Assembly: GCA_032173965.1 (NCBI GenBank)
Contig: JAVUNC010000019.1
Span: 6,758,501 to 6,822,500 of the forward strand
Source: Sitta carolinensis
Taxonomy: Eukaryota > Chordata > Aves > Passeriformes > Sittidae
DNA: 64,000 bases
Direction: 5' to 3'
The notes under the pieces were generated by a model. That model was not told where the DNA came from. It did not search any database and saw only the letters and a program-made list of their open reading frames with translations. Positions within the stretch are counted from its first letter, which is position 1; every line of letters begins with the position of its first letter. Positions 1 through 12,500 of this stretch are shown in pieces. The position numbers and the translations under genes are program-made.

Positions 1-2870
1 GCCTCTTCTAATGGAGATTATCATCCTGGTGCTGTAAAGGTGTTCTGGCTTTTGAAATGTTTTCAGGAGAATCAGTGTTGCAAGCACTTTGACCAGTTTT
101 CATGAATTCTGATCCTGCTGACAATTCCTGGATCATCCCCATGGACATCCAGCCTACATGGTGTAGCAGAGGTGATTGTTTTCTAAATGCAGAGTCAGAC
201 CCAAAGCCTACCTACAGTCACAACCAGATCCAAGGTTTTACTAACATCAGCTCTGACCCTCTTGGCCTAAGCCCACACAATTTAGATGGCTTACAAATTT
301 TACTGGACTCCAGCTGCCTGAGGCCACTGACAACAAGAGTGTGCAGCAATGATCATCTCACCAGAAACAGAAGAACATGTGGTGTTGAGAGAAGGCACTT
401 TTAATCCTCATACTGAGGCTCCATCACCTCCTTACTAATCCTTGGGAAGTTGATCTGGGGTGGAACTGTGCAGGAGGCAAGGTGAAGAGGAGGTTTCCTG
501 GAGGCTTGGCACTGGTGGGAAGCACTGCCTGACACTGGAGCTGAGGGAGGGCAAGGTGGATGGGTTCACAAGATGTGGAGGTGTGAGGCTGGGGAGTAAC
601 CAAGGACAAATCAAATGATATGAGCATGAGAACACCTGTACTCAGGGGTGCACAGAGCTGGGTGGACTGCAGATCAGCACCCTGCACTTCCAGGGGGGAT
701 TTATTTTGACTGATAACTGATCCAGTGCTTGAAATGGCTGCCCCAGAACACTGTAGGGGTTAAAAGGAATTTGCTTATCTGGTCACAAGATACTTTCCAC
801 TGTTAATGGAACTGTTATTAGAGTGGCAGTGGATTATTCAGTGCCCTGGTCGTGAAACCTTGATTTGGACACGGCCCATGTGTTGATAACAGGCATTGCT
901 TGTCCTGCCTCTGCAGCTGTGCCTTGCCAGAGTAAGCACTGGTATGTTTGCAATGGATCCTCAGCGTGAAGGATCGCAGTCATTGCATCTTGAAATTGAT
1001 TTTCTTCTACGGAAAGCTGTTTGAAGCAAAAACCAATTTGGTTTGTATAAACTACATTAGAGATAAGAAGATATCCCTCAGAGTGCACGAGATCACCTTT
1101 GAAGACGTTTTCACCCTACCACGAGTAACAAGTCGTACAATAAAAATAATTTCTTACAGCTGATCTGATCTCCACCCATCCGTGAGTTGGCTCTGAAATG
1201 AGATAAACCCATCTCCTCTAATCCAGGACAGGTATATCATATTTTCCAGTCACATTTCAGAGACCAGGGAGGCCTGGTGGTGTTAACTCTGAGCGTGTAA
1301 CCAGGACAAGTGAGGCAGCTTTTCCTGCTTTAGAGACTGGCCTTGTAAATAATATGCTAAACTGCTCCTGCTGATCTGGAAGCTGGTCTGTGAGGTTCTA
1401 CCTGTGGTGCTACCCTGTAAGTAGTGGAGGGTCATCTGTGTGGCATTTCTTTTCTGGCTAGATTTGGTGTCTTGTATCTTCTGTCTGATTCAGTCTGTCC
1501 AGTCTGGTTCTCAGATGGTTTAGGTAGTGTGGTAGCCAACCTGCAGAAAGGGAAAAACAGAAAGTGTGCTTTAAAGGGAAAAGCGGTGAGTTAAAAAAAA
1601 TGAACACAACAAACCACTGCATTTTCCTCCTTCCCTTCCCATCTTTTGGTCTTTACTAGGTACCCCTGATGTCTGCTAGCATCTAATTTATAGGGTATCT
1701 AAGAGGTATCAGGGCTTGGGGAACTACAGTGGTGTTGAAGATAGAGATTTGCAGATCAACTTTGGGCTGGAGCCATCCCTTCTCCTCCCTAAGCACAAGG
1801 CTGTCAGCTCCAGTTCTAAGACTGGGTATGTTTTGTGGGTCCTGTGATGCTGTTTTCCCTCAGCACAAGTGTCAGGTTGGCTCAGGAACATTGGAAAGTT
1901 TCTCCAAACAGGAGAAGATGGATTCCTAGCAAGAGATGCCAAATCAGGTAGTCCATGAGACGACAGGGGAAAAGACCAGGCCTGGGGCAAGCACTGGCTG
2001 TTCTGCAGGGAACAGGGTGGCATTCACAGCTGGGCTTGCTGCCTTTGATGGCAGAAAGCAAATCTGTGGGTTTGGCTGCTGTGGAAATGAAAGGTGCCAT
2101 GTTCGTGTATCACAATAACTAATGGCAGTTATCAAAAGGTGCCTGAGGACACAAGCATCCAGAAGGGAAAGGAAAAATTTCTGGTGCCTCAACTGGATTT
2201 TGAACGAAGTTACTGGACTGGGGAATGAAAAAGAACACATTCTTAGCCTGACTTCAACTTTTTGTGGCAAATAATGATGGCAGCAGCCACGGGTGGGCAG
2301 GTGTGCAGGAAGGGGCTGTGTGCTATCCAGTCTGTGATTGAAAAGGCCAGCCCTGAGCTGCCTTAATGTGAGGCCGTGGAGAGTTGAGAGCTCTGCTGGC
2401 CCTGTCAGGTGTCCTGTGTGCTCCAGAGTGCAGGGCTGTGCTGGGCCCCTGGAGCCTGGGCTCCATCAGTGCTGTCTGGGGGCACCGTGGTGTTGGGCTG
2501 TGCCCCCGGGTTGTGCTGCACCTTCCCTCCCTGTGCCCCATTCCTGCCCCCGGGAGCCCGATGCCAGTCCTGGTGGAGCCAGGGGAGCACAGCTGGCTTT
2601 GGTGGGAGCCCATGGAGCCAGAAGCCAGCTCTGCTCTGGCAGTCAAAAGTTGTTCCTTGGAGGCTGCTCTTTCTACGACACCTGGCTGTGCCTGGAGCAA
2701 CTGTTGGCATATTATCAGCTAATTTGAAATTACTCACACAAGCCCTTATCAGTGCATGAGACCAAAGGGTGTTAGTGGGCATAATGACAAGGAGGGTTTT
2801 ATGAACCACTTCATTAAGCTGAATCCTCAGCAGCTATTGAGGCTGTAATTAGATCTGAGGATAATAAGAT

Positions 2871-2905
2871 TTTTTTTTTTTTCTTTTTTTTTTCCTCCCT
2901 CTTTC
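2871..2905. repeat. T-rich pyrimidine tract
   Basis: Two T runs separated by a single C and followed by CCTCCCTCTTTC. Simple sequence in upstream non-coding DNA. Confidence 0.85.
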
Positions 2906-5900
2906 TTACTGGTAGCAAATTAAGGGAAAAATTGGAGCTCTCAGTTCATTCTTGTGTATTCAGAGTGTGGCTGCAGGCTCTACTCGGGAACACAAAGGGA
3001 TTACAACTTGATATGGAGTAGCCTGGGAGAAGTGTGAGCATGAAAGTACAGGGGTGTGTGTTGCTGTGGACCATGTGGATCCCTTATGGATGTGCCTGGA
3101 AAAGGCCTCGCAAGCCTTAGGAGCGATTAATAATGAAATCAACTAATAACAAGACCTGCAATGTGAAGAGAAAACTAGCCAGCATTTTGTTATGGGGACG
3201 AAATGAGCAAACCAGCAGGGGACATGCTGATCGTGTCTGATTCATGTCGTCTCTATAATCTCAGCTAAAGTTTCAACAGCCCAGGAAGATGAATTACCCA
3301 CTCTAACCAACACAGGGATCAGCATGGGGTTTATTAGAAGCAGGCTATCATTTAACAATGTCAGGAGTGTATTTATTATTAAGCAGTAGACTCCACAGTT
3401 TAAATGGAAAACCATCACTCCTCCTTAGACACCAAACAAGGTATGTTCATAAAGCCAAATGGCCAATACATTGTATTGCCTGAACACAAATGCACAGTCT
3501 GCTTTACTGGACCTCAGGGCTTTCTGTGTTTAGCTACAGACTAATAAACCAAAGTGTTTGAAGCTACTGGAGAACAAAGCTGTACACCATATGCTAATTT
3601 TGACTCTCAAAGGCCCCTGGTGACTTCACTCCAGTGAAGAAAGAAGAGAAAGGATTCTGGGTTCAGCACAGAAGGATTGTTTAAAAGTGGATGCTTAAGG
3701 GCTAGGTACAAAACCCTCTGAGAGCAACTCTGCTTGCTAATAAGCATTGTGTACTTTCAGCTCAGAGATTGCTCAGTCCTTCCCTTTTTCTGGAGCCCAG
3801 TGCCTTTGTCCATAAGAAGATCCATCAGTAAAATGTCTGGTAATACATAGTGAACATTTTGGTTTTATTTATTGCCACATTAAGATACCCAGTATGCAAG
3901 CACAAATAATACAGTTCAAGTAAACTGCCACTTAATGTAGTAGTATTTCAGGCTGGATTTGTGGGAAAGGCTTGGGGCTGGCCATGTTTACAGTCCAACT
4001 TTGCAAATCCAGACTACTTCTGGCCCTACAAACATACAATGCTCTCAGCCTGCAGCATGGCCAAGGAACTTTTACATCTTGCTGCACAGTCAAACAGCAA
4101 TCACAGCAACCATCTTCTGGTCTAAATGTGGGAAAGAGTTCCTGCGCACAGCCATCTGAGTGATGTGACTGTGGGCTGCCACAACGGGCTTTGAACATCA
4201 CCAAAAAAAATCTTTTCTTTGCAATTTATGAGGCCTTATCAGCCATATTTTTGCATATCCTACTGGCCCTGATGGGAGATACCTTGAAATATGACAGAGT
4301 AGATTTTCAAAATTTAGAAGCCAAACTGCAGAATGAACTGAGAGCTGAGTCAGGGATGGAGCAAATACATCAGACTAATTTTTTCACCTATTTTTATCAG
4401 CTATTTGGGAATACTTGATTTCTGAGGTTTAAGCAATATTACAGAAATTTCTTAACATTTCATGTCACTTTAAATTATTGTCTTTAATTTCTCAGATTAG
4501 GGATTTGTGAACATACTAGGCTAGAAATGCAGGATGTAGATTATGCAGAGTTAATGCGGATCTTTAAACCTGCTTTTCATCACAAGTTGCTTTGTAAAAA
4601 GAAAAATGAACCAGTTGACTTTTCTGTTCCTCATTATTGTCTTGCACTTGGAAAGCAAAATACCAAACGTGCACTTGAATGCTATTTGCAGCTGAAGCCA
4701 CTCTTTGCATCTCCTTCTGTGAGAGTTCTTGTGGTCTGGGACATGGATCTGAAGGGTCTTGCTGTAACAAGACTTCATCAGTTCTTTTCACCTTCAGTGT
4801 TCAATTTGTCCATTCAAATTTAAAGTCCTTTTGTGTTTCATTGCCATTCCCATCAGCTGCTTCTACTGCTGTCACTGTTCCCTGAATTCCCCATAACCAT
4901 TATCCCTGATCAAGTCATAAAAGCAGATATGATACCATCTCCACAGGAATGATTTTCATCTAGGTGTGATGAATACCTCTTGCACTGCAATAGCTTGGAT
5001 TCGATCCATGCATAAATTTTGCATTAATTATGTCATTACTGTTTAATTGCTGCAATTAGCAGCATCACTTTCTCTGAGCCATCACTGTCATCATACTGCC
5101 TCCACATCATAGCAGGATCCCACCTGTTGGGGCACCTTATGCTGATGTATGGGGTGTCCCTGTAATTCAAAAAGCTGTGCTCACCTGACCACAGGAAAGG
5201 GAGTATCTGAGCTAATACCTCTTCTTTGTGAAGGCACCTAAAACCCTGCAAGGTGACCTGCAAAATGATGCCTCTCTGAAATGTTTCTTTTTTATGTCCT
5301 TTTTCTGTAGCTTCAGATGGCTACACAGAGCACAGGAAGGAAGTACGAAATAAGGTCTCAACCTGACTTTTAAGGAGCTTCATAAACTGAATTTATATGC
5401 CATCGTGACCATAAGTGCCACCTGGAGGTGATGGGCGCGTTGTTTAGGAAAAGAAGACCAGGCTGGGACTGTGTGTCAGGAGGCAGACTGATGAGGGTGT
5501 GACCACACTCTGAAAGCTCTGTCGCTGGTCACCTCATGCAGAAAGGGATTCAGTTCACAGCCATTAGGGTGATGCTTCTGGAAGATCCGAGTGCTTCCTC
5601 CCATCTGGTGGAAATGTTAAACGGCAGACTAATGGCAGGAGTGTCATCCGGGAGTGCTTTAGGAATCCACCCCCACGGAACCCCCGCGGCATCTGCAGTG
5701 GGGGGCTCTGTGCAGAGCCACTCGTGGGTTTGAAAGAACTCAGGGAGCCCTGTCAGGGGGAACCAGATGGATGCATCTCACAGCAGGCATGAGACCCTCT
5801 GATTTCACCTTACGGCACAAACTGTCACACCCCCACGCCACATCTCTGTTGTTTCTGACTTCTTAAGGTAAAATTTTCAACATTGCTTCTTGTCAGTGTT

Positions 5901-6472
5901 CTGCACTAAGTTAAAATCCATTTGAGATCATGTCAGAGGGGTGGCAGTGCAGCAGGTTATTTGTTAATCCTACAGCTATAATCCTGGAGAAAGCTGCCGG
6001 GGCTAGGGTTCACTGATGATATTAGAGGAGTTCCAAAGTCTGCGTTCCCATTCTGCAGAGGCAAGGAAGGGCTTGTTTCCCAGAAGTAGTCACTCTTCCA
6101 CTAAGCTGACCAACCCTCGAGCGATTAGAGAAATTAAACCTGCGTTTTCTTATTCAGAAGCAAGATTAGCTTTTTGAGGAGAGTCAGACTGTGCTGCGGT
6201 TCTTGGGCTCGTGGCTGTGTGGCTCTCAGGTCTCCCATTCAGCGTTAAGCTGGCTGCCGACAGCACCATCAGCCGTCATTACCGCACAGAACCGTCAAGC
6301 AGCAAACCCTGGTATCTATTTAGCAGCAGGAGATTCTTATCCCGGAGAAAGAAGTGTTCTTCTGCCTTAAACAAGGGTCAGCCATCCTGCCAAACGCATA
6401 AAACTCACTTTACCCAAACACTTAACAGAGAGAAAAATAACTTCTTGAATTGCTTTTGATTCTTAGTGAATT

Positions 6473-6542
6473 TTTACCTTTTTTTTCTTTTTTTTTTTTT
6501 CTTTTTTTTCTTTTTTTTTTTTTTTTTTTTCTTTTTCTTTTT
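6473..6542. repeat. T-rich pyrimidine tract
   Basis: This is an almost pure T tract broken by single C residues. The Lys/Arg-rich minus-strand and Phe/Leu-rich plus-strand open frames over it are simply translation of the tract. Confidence 0.92.
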
Positions 6543-9500
6543 GCAATGGCAATGGCCCTGCTGGGAATTCTTATGATTGTTGCATTCATTGGCGCTTGCT
6601 TACACAGACAAAACTCACTCAAGCAAAATCACTGCTGATCTCTCTGCAAGTCGGAATGATGATGAGGTGACAGTTATATGGGCTCAGTTTCATGCACATA
6701 AACCATCTTCATTGGCTGGAAAAGCTGCCTTGGGAGGAGTTCAACCTTTTCGTGTTTGTTTCAAGTGCTTCGGAAGAAAGGCAGCAATTACAGAACGCAG
6801 CTTTAGGTCACTTTAAGTCACCCAGTAATGAACATTTATGCCACATATTACCAGCTTTATAAACGGCACTGTTCTGTGCCAGTGGTTACCCACTGTATAG
6901 GTAATTGTAAAACAAACTCCACATTCCAACTGACACCCTTTCTAATTACATCTCACCTTCATTAGGCTATTAAAGTGATAAATGCTAGCAATTACATTGA
7001 ACTCCCGTGAAAACCCTCTGTCTGTGGCGTGCCCTGACTGTGGTGTGAGTGATTTGCCCAGGAGCGCGGCAGAATTCTACCAGTGGAGCAAAGCTCTGAA
7101 CAAAACAACTCCAAAAAAGGAAAGAAAAAAACCCATATTTTTTTTCCCTGAAAAACAGCTCAGATGATTACAGAGTATCTGACACCAAAGTCCAGCGTGG
7201 AACAGAAGGGCTGGCTGGGGCCCAGCCACCAGCAACCAGTGGCAGCTTCTTCTCCTTTTAATTACATCTCTGCAGGAGGGGGAAGAGTGAGTGGATCCGG
7301 CAGGTGCTTCAACATGGCATTAGGTATTCTCACTCAGCACTGGTGGCTGTTCTGTGGATGTCCTTTGCACATTTTGGCCCTCCCCTGTTCTTGCGCAGAT
7401 CTCCCTCCCAGGATGGGACAGGATTCCTGAGACAGGCACGGATGGGCATCTTTGCTCTGTGTGTGTGTAGGATTTAAATGTGCCCGGTCACCTCTGCTCT
7501 AGCTCAGGGGTGGTCTCTCCTGCATGAGCCAGGCATGGTGGGAAGACAAAAAGCTGCTTTCTGTCTCAAGGATGGGATGTGGCAGAGCCCTGGAGGGTTC
7601 CCAGGTGTTGAGCTACCCTGTGGCAGGGGTTCCCTGGCCTTCCTTCCTCCCTGCCAGCCCCTTGTAGGGAGCCAGGGAACAGAGTTGGTGCTATCTGGGG
7701 TTTGGGTTTCTCTCTGTTGAGTGATTTGAGGGAGTGGAGGAGACAGGGAAGGGAAGGGGCTTTTTTTGCTCCAGTGCCTGCAGCACCTCCTCCCAGCCTG
7801 ATTTAGGGAGGGAAACACCAAATTTTTGTGTGGTCAGGAAGTGGGACAGAGTGTTTGGGATCACCCTGCAGGTCTGCCTGGTTCCCATCTCATAGCAGAT
7901 TTTAAGTCCTCACAATGCTTTGTTACAGCCATGCACACATTTCAGTGGAGACAGCAGCCAGCCACCGCAGGAGCAGATGTTTCTATTCCTGGAGGGTTGA
8001 GCCAACCACAGGGATGGAGTGTCAGAGATTTGTATTTATTTTTTAATAAATATGATCACTTCTGCAGACTTTTTCCTGAGGTTTCCTGCAGGGCAACTGC
8101 TATTACTGCCCAGAGCATACCCTGAGCTGGACACAGGCTTGCCCAGCTCCTCAGGGATGGTTTTTGGGGGGACAAACAACTGGAGCTTCCTATGAGTAAT
8201 ATATTTGCCAGAGAAGGATGGCCAAAGTCACCTCCTCTTATCATGTCTGATCTTCGTATGGACAGATTGAGGGCTTCTCAAATGCAGTCACTGTCTGAAA
8301 TTATTTGCTGAATGTGGCCATTAGTCATTTCTGATTTATGAATTTTTCAGTCTGTGAGCACCTCCAGGTGAAGTATTTGAGATTCAAAATCCTGGCCGTG
8401 CTGATGTGTTGATTAGCTGGTCTGAATGCATTGAGGTACTTGATGTGTTTCTATTTTGTGACTAAAATGAGTGTGACCTTAGACTGTTTTGTACTACTAA
8501 AAATAAGCCATTAAAATTCTTAGTAGTTGGCCTATGCCTTAAGAATATTATCCAGAGCTGGGAAGGAACAGCTGTGGGCTGCTTATTGACAAATGATAGC
8601 AGTGAACTTTCCCCCAGCTTCTTTTGACAGGAGAGCTTTTTGATCTGTACATTTCCTTGCCATATCTGAGTATCTTGTAGAAAAACCCTGAGTAAAGCCA
8701 TCAGCATCTGTTTTATTATTTCTTCCATTACACCAGAAAAAGACACAGGTGAAAGGGGATGATTTGTTTTGGTATGAATACCTTCTCTAATAAGGAATGT
8801 TCTTAGCAAAGCTGTCTGTATTTCATTAGCTACAGGATGGACATTGCACTAGTCTGTTGATGTGAAGATTTTGTGAGTTTTCACCCAAATGATAGAAACC
8901 CCATCTATTTTCAGAGACTTGTGTTAAACAATGTGAAATCTCTCTTCTGTGACTATTTTTGCGACTGAAATCTTTTCTTGGAATACTACTTTTGAATATA
9001 TTATTGCCAGCAAAATTATTTAGAGTGCATTTGTAGACAAGTAAAATGAAGATAGCAGGAATCTGGAAGAAAGAAACCAGAAGAAAACAAGCCTTTTAAA
9101 AAGAGGAAGGAGAATTTTGCAGAAAAAGAACACATATTATAAGCCTCTTCCATTGAATGCCAGCCTGGTGGGGCAGCACTGCCTGTGACCCTGCCCTCCC
9201 TCTGCCCAGCCCACAGGGCTGCTTGAGGGGGTTTGTTTTTTACCTGATCAAGAATAAACAGATGTGTGTGTGAGTCAAATCTCTGACACCTACCTCAGAC
9301 AATGACAGCAGCAGGAGTCAGCAGATTGTGTTGCTGTGTTCTGGTGACACCCAGCTTGCTGTCCATGAGGAGCCCAACCCCAGGTAATAGTCAGCAGGTA
9401 GAGTCAGTGAACCTGGTCACTGCAAATATTTACTTTTCAAGCACTTTTGACACCAGTTTTAATAAATGCCCCTGCACAGATGCAGGTGTGATGTAGCATC

Positions 9501-12500
9501 TTGTGTTAAAACCATCAACATGGATGCAGAAGAAAGGAAAGAGGGAAATGTTCAGGCATGTGGGCTTTTCTTCAGGTCTAAAAGGAACCCCCAAAGGTTG
9601 CTTTTGCTGGCTAGCAAAGCAGCACTGTTACTGATTTACCAGATGGCAGTTTGCAGATGCCCATCCCCTCCAGCCTGGATCAGATGCCTTCTCTAGGGCA
9701 GAAAATGAGTCTGTGGTGTGGGCACATGGCTCTTGGCCTCAGGGGCAGGCTCAGGCCATTGGCATCTCCTGTGGTATTTAGCACAGGGATGAAACCTCAG
9801 TGTTTGTGGCTTGTTCCTGACCTGGCCATTGAGCCCAGGCAGGGCTAGGGTGCTGCTGCCTTTTCTCAGATGTGCTCCAGGGTACACTGAAGTTACTGGA
9901 TTATTCTGTCAAAGTCACTGGCCTTTGGATTAGATCCTGGAGCCAGCAGGGCTTGGGCATGGTTATAATCAGAACTCCAGGCCTTGAGCTAATCCCTGGT
10001 TAGAGAAACAAGATTTTTCAGGTGTGTTTCTGAGATGGACTCTTGCATTATAAACAGGAATTAACTTTCCAGCTAAATGGTTTCTGATTTCACTTTAGAT
10101 TGTCTCTCTGTGAATGTTTCACCAGTAAAATTTCTGCTCTTTCTGCTGCCTGTTGATTGAGGGGTTCTAAGCTGCCTCTAAACTGCCACCAGAGGTAGGG
10201 GCAAGAAAAGGTGAAGGTGTGTACTTAAAGGAGGGGGAGTTAAAAAAAGTGACTGTATCTGCACTGGAGCTCTGTGGCCTGTGCTGCTGACTAGGTAACA
10301 CAAATAGAACCAAGGCACGGAAATCTTCATAATACATAGTTTTTATTACAATCGCTTGGCTTTTCCACAGCTTATAGCCATGCCCAGAGATCTTTGAAGT
10401 CTATTAAAAAATATAAAATTAAAGTTTAACTATTCTGAAACTTCCTTGTGTTTTTATATACCCAACAGTTAAAATACAGTAAAATGATTTTAATCATTCC
10501 TCATCCTGACACGGAATAATTGTTTGTTCTTACTATTTGGATTACAGAGGTCTTTGAAGATCCAGTCAAAGGATCAAAGTCTTACTGTGTGAGGCACTGT
10601 ACACACATAATAAATCTGTGGCCCCAAAGAAGCTGCAGGATGGGCTATTTTTCAGTTTTTGTCTCCCAGCAATGCAGTGATGTCTTTTCCCTCTCTCTTT
10701 CTCTGACAGTCCAGTTATTTAGTGCAAAACCCATCTTTGTAATTTCGTGCAGAGATGCTGCAATGCTCTGTGAAGCCCATAGTTAATAGGACCATCCCCA
10801 GTGCCTTGGCAGGAGGATATAAAGGGAGGGCAGAAGAGGAAGGTAATTCTTTGCTCTAGGAATCTGATCCATCACAGCCCGCAGTATTTCCTGCTCAATG
10901 CCATTCTCTGTCACTCACTGGGGCATATATTGGGTCAAACACATTAGAGTTTGATTCTCCAGCTAATGGCTACTGAGGCCTGGTCTCAGTATGCTGCAAC
11001 AAGCACAGTAATTGAAATTCAGACTGCAGGAGAGAAAAGGCTTAGTCTTCATTTTAGCACATCACCCACTTGCTTATACAGAGTTTTCTCCTGGATGAAG
11101 TAAACAAGGGGCTTGATTCAGTATTGCCCCCAAGTCTTATCCCATATTAGTAAAAAAAATATGACAGTACATAGGGATTCCAGACCTGATTGTTTTTAGG
11201 TTCAAAGTGTCTCATCTTTTTGCTCAGGAGAACAAGCATTTGATGGTTCACTGTGGCAGAGTCAAGGCCCCTGATTATTTCCTGGGAGCTTCTAGATTCG
11301 TGTTGCTTTTTCCATTAGTGAGTCAGGAGAGTTGTTTCATTCAGCTCTGCTCCACTCTCACTCCCTTTCTGCATCTCCCTGTGGCTCACCAGCATCAGAG
11401 CAGCTGGAGGAAATCTGATGTCTGGAAGAGGGTCAAGACTTCTCTCACCAGGTGGGCAAGGGGGGCTGTGACTGTTTCTCATTCAGCTCTTGCTCCAACT
11501 TAAACCCTGTCTTATATTAGTGTTGATATAGTGAGATTAGTGATTTGGTCTGGGATTTTCTGATAAGCTCCCCAAATTTAAAATTAACAAGATCTGTTTC
11601 AGAAGAAGTTAAAATTAAAAATGCACCAGGAATCGAGGCACCATCATGTTGTTTTCTAGTCTGCCTTTACTCTCCTTGGTGTTTCCCAGCACAGTATTTT
11701 CTTCTCACCTTGATGGGAAGCAATTATTTCCAAATCTATCTCACCCTAGGGCTGGTCCTGCTGAGCTTGTCCTCTCCTAGTGTCCCTCTTCTCTTTTAGG
11801 CATTACCTCACATATTACACTATTTTATTGGATGGAATGATTTTCACAGCAGTCATCCTCTGTAAATTACCTGAGACTCTGCCCTTCTTTTTACAGTCTT
11901 GTATATTTTGGCCCTGTTTCTGTCCTGTGACTCTTATGCATAGCCTCCTGTGTTTGACCATGGAATTAGAGAGTTCAATTCTCTTCCTCCTCCCCCAGGA
12001 AGAAGGAAGCATTCAGAAATGTAGTACATTTTGGCTGGACAAGTTAAAGGCAGTGTCTGATGTGCTTCCTTAACACATTGTAGAATATAGATAATCAGGG
12101 AAGAACATTAGTTGAAATGTCAATGCAAAGTGACAGAAGCATTCACTAGGGACCATATGCTTTTCTCTGCACTGGCATCTCACTCTCCCTACATGGCTCT
12201 GAGCCCTAGTAAAGTGCCTTATCTAGCTGTTTAAGATATTTAATTAATACCTCAGATAGAGTACCAATCCTCATTTTTCCATGTACAGATAGAGCAGAGC
12301 AAAGAGAGCAGCCCTGTTATCAAAGCACACCGTGCAGCTCTGAGAGGAGCCTTTCAACCTGACAGCAGAGCTCAGGGCAGGAGCTGTTCTGAGGCAGGAA
12401 AAGGGAGCCTGCTGCCAGCACAGTGTGGGGACAGAGGGCAGGGGCAGCCTGGGAAAGGTTGTGGCAGCTCCACAGGCATGTGGCAACCAGGTGGAAAAGG

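Noticed and set aside
1..1163. 3' exons of the neighbouring GALNT14 gene expected from synteny
   Set aside because: No lectin-domain or glycosyltransferase motifs appear in any frame.
4985..5015. tRNA-like B box (GATTCGATCC)
   Set aside because: No matching A box, anticodon stem or acceptor stem around it.
6422..6638. Lysine-rich and phenylalanine-rich small proteins
   Set aside because: Both are translations of one T-rich simple-sequence tract.
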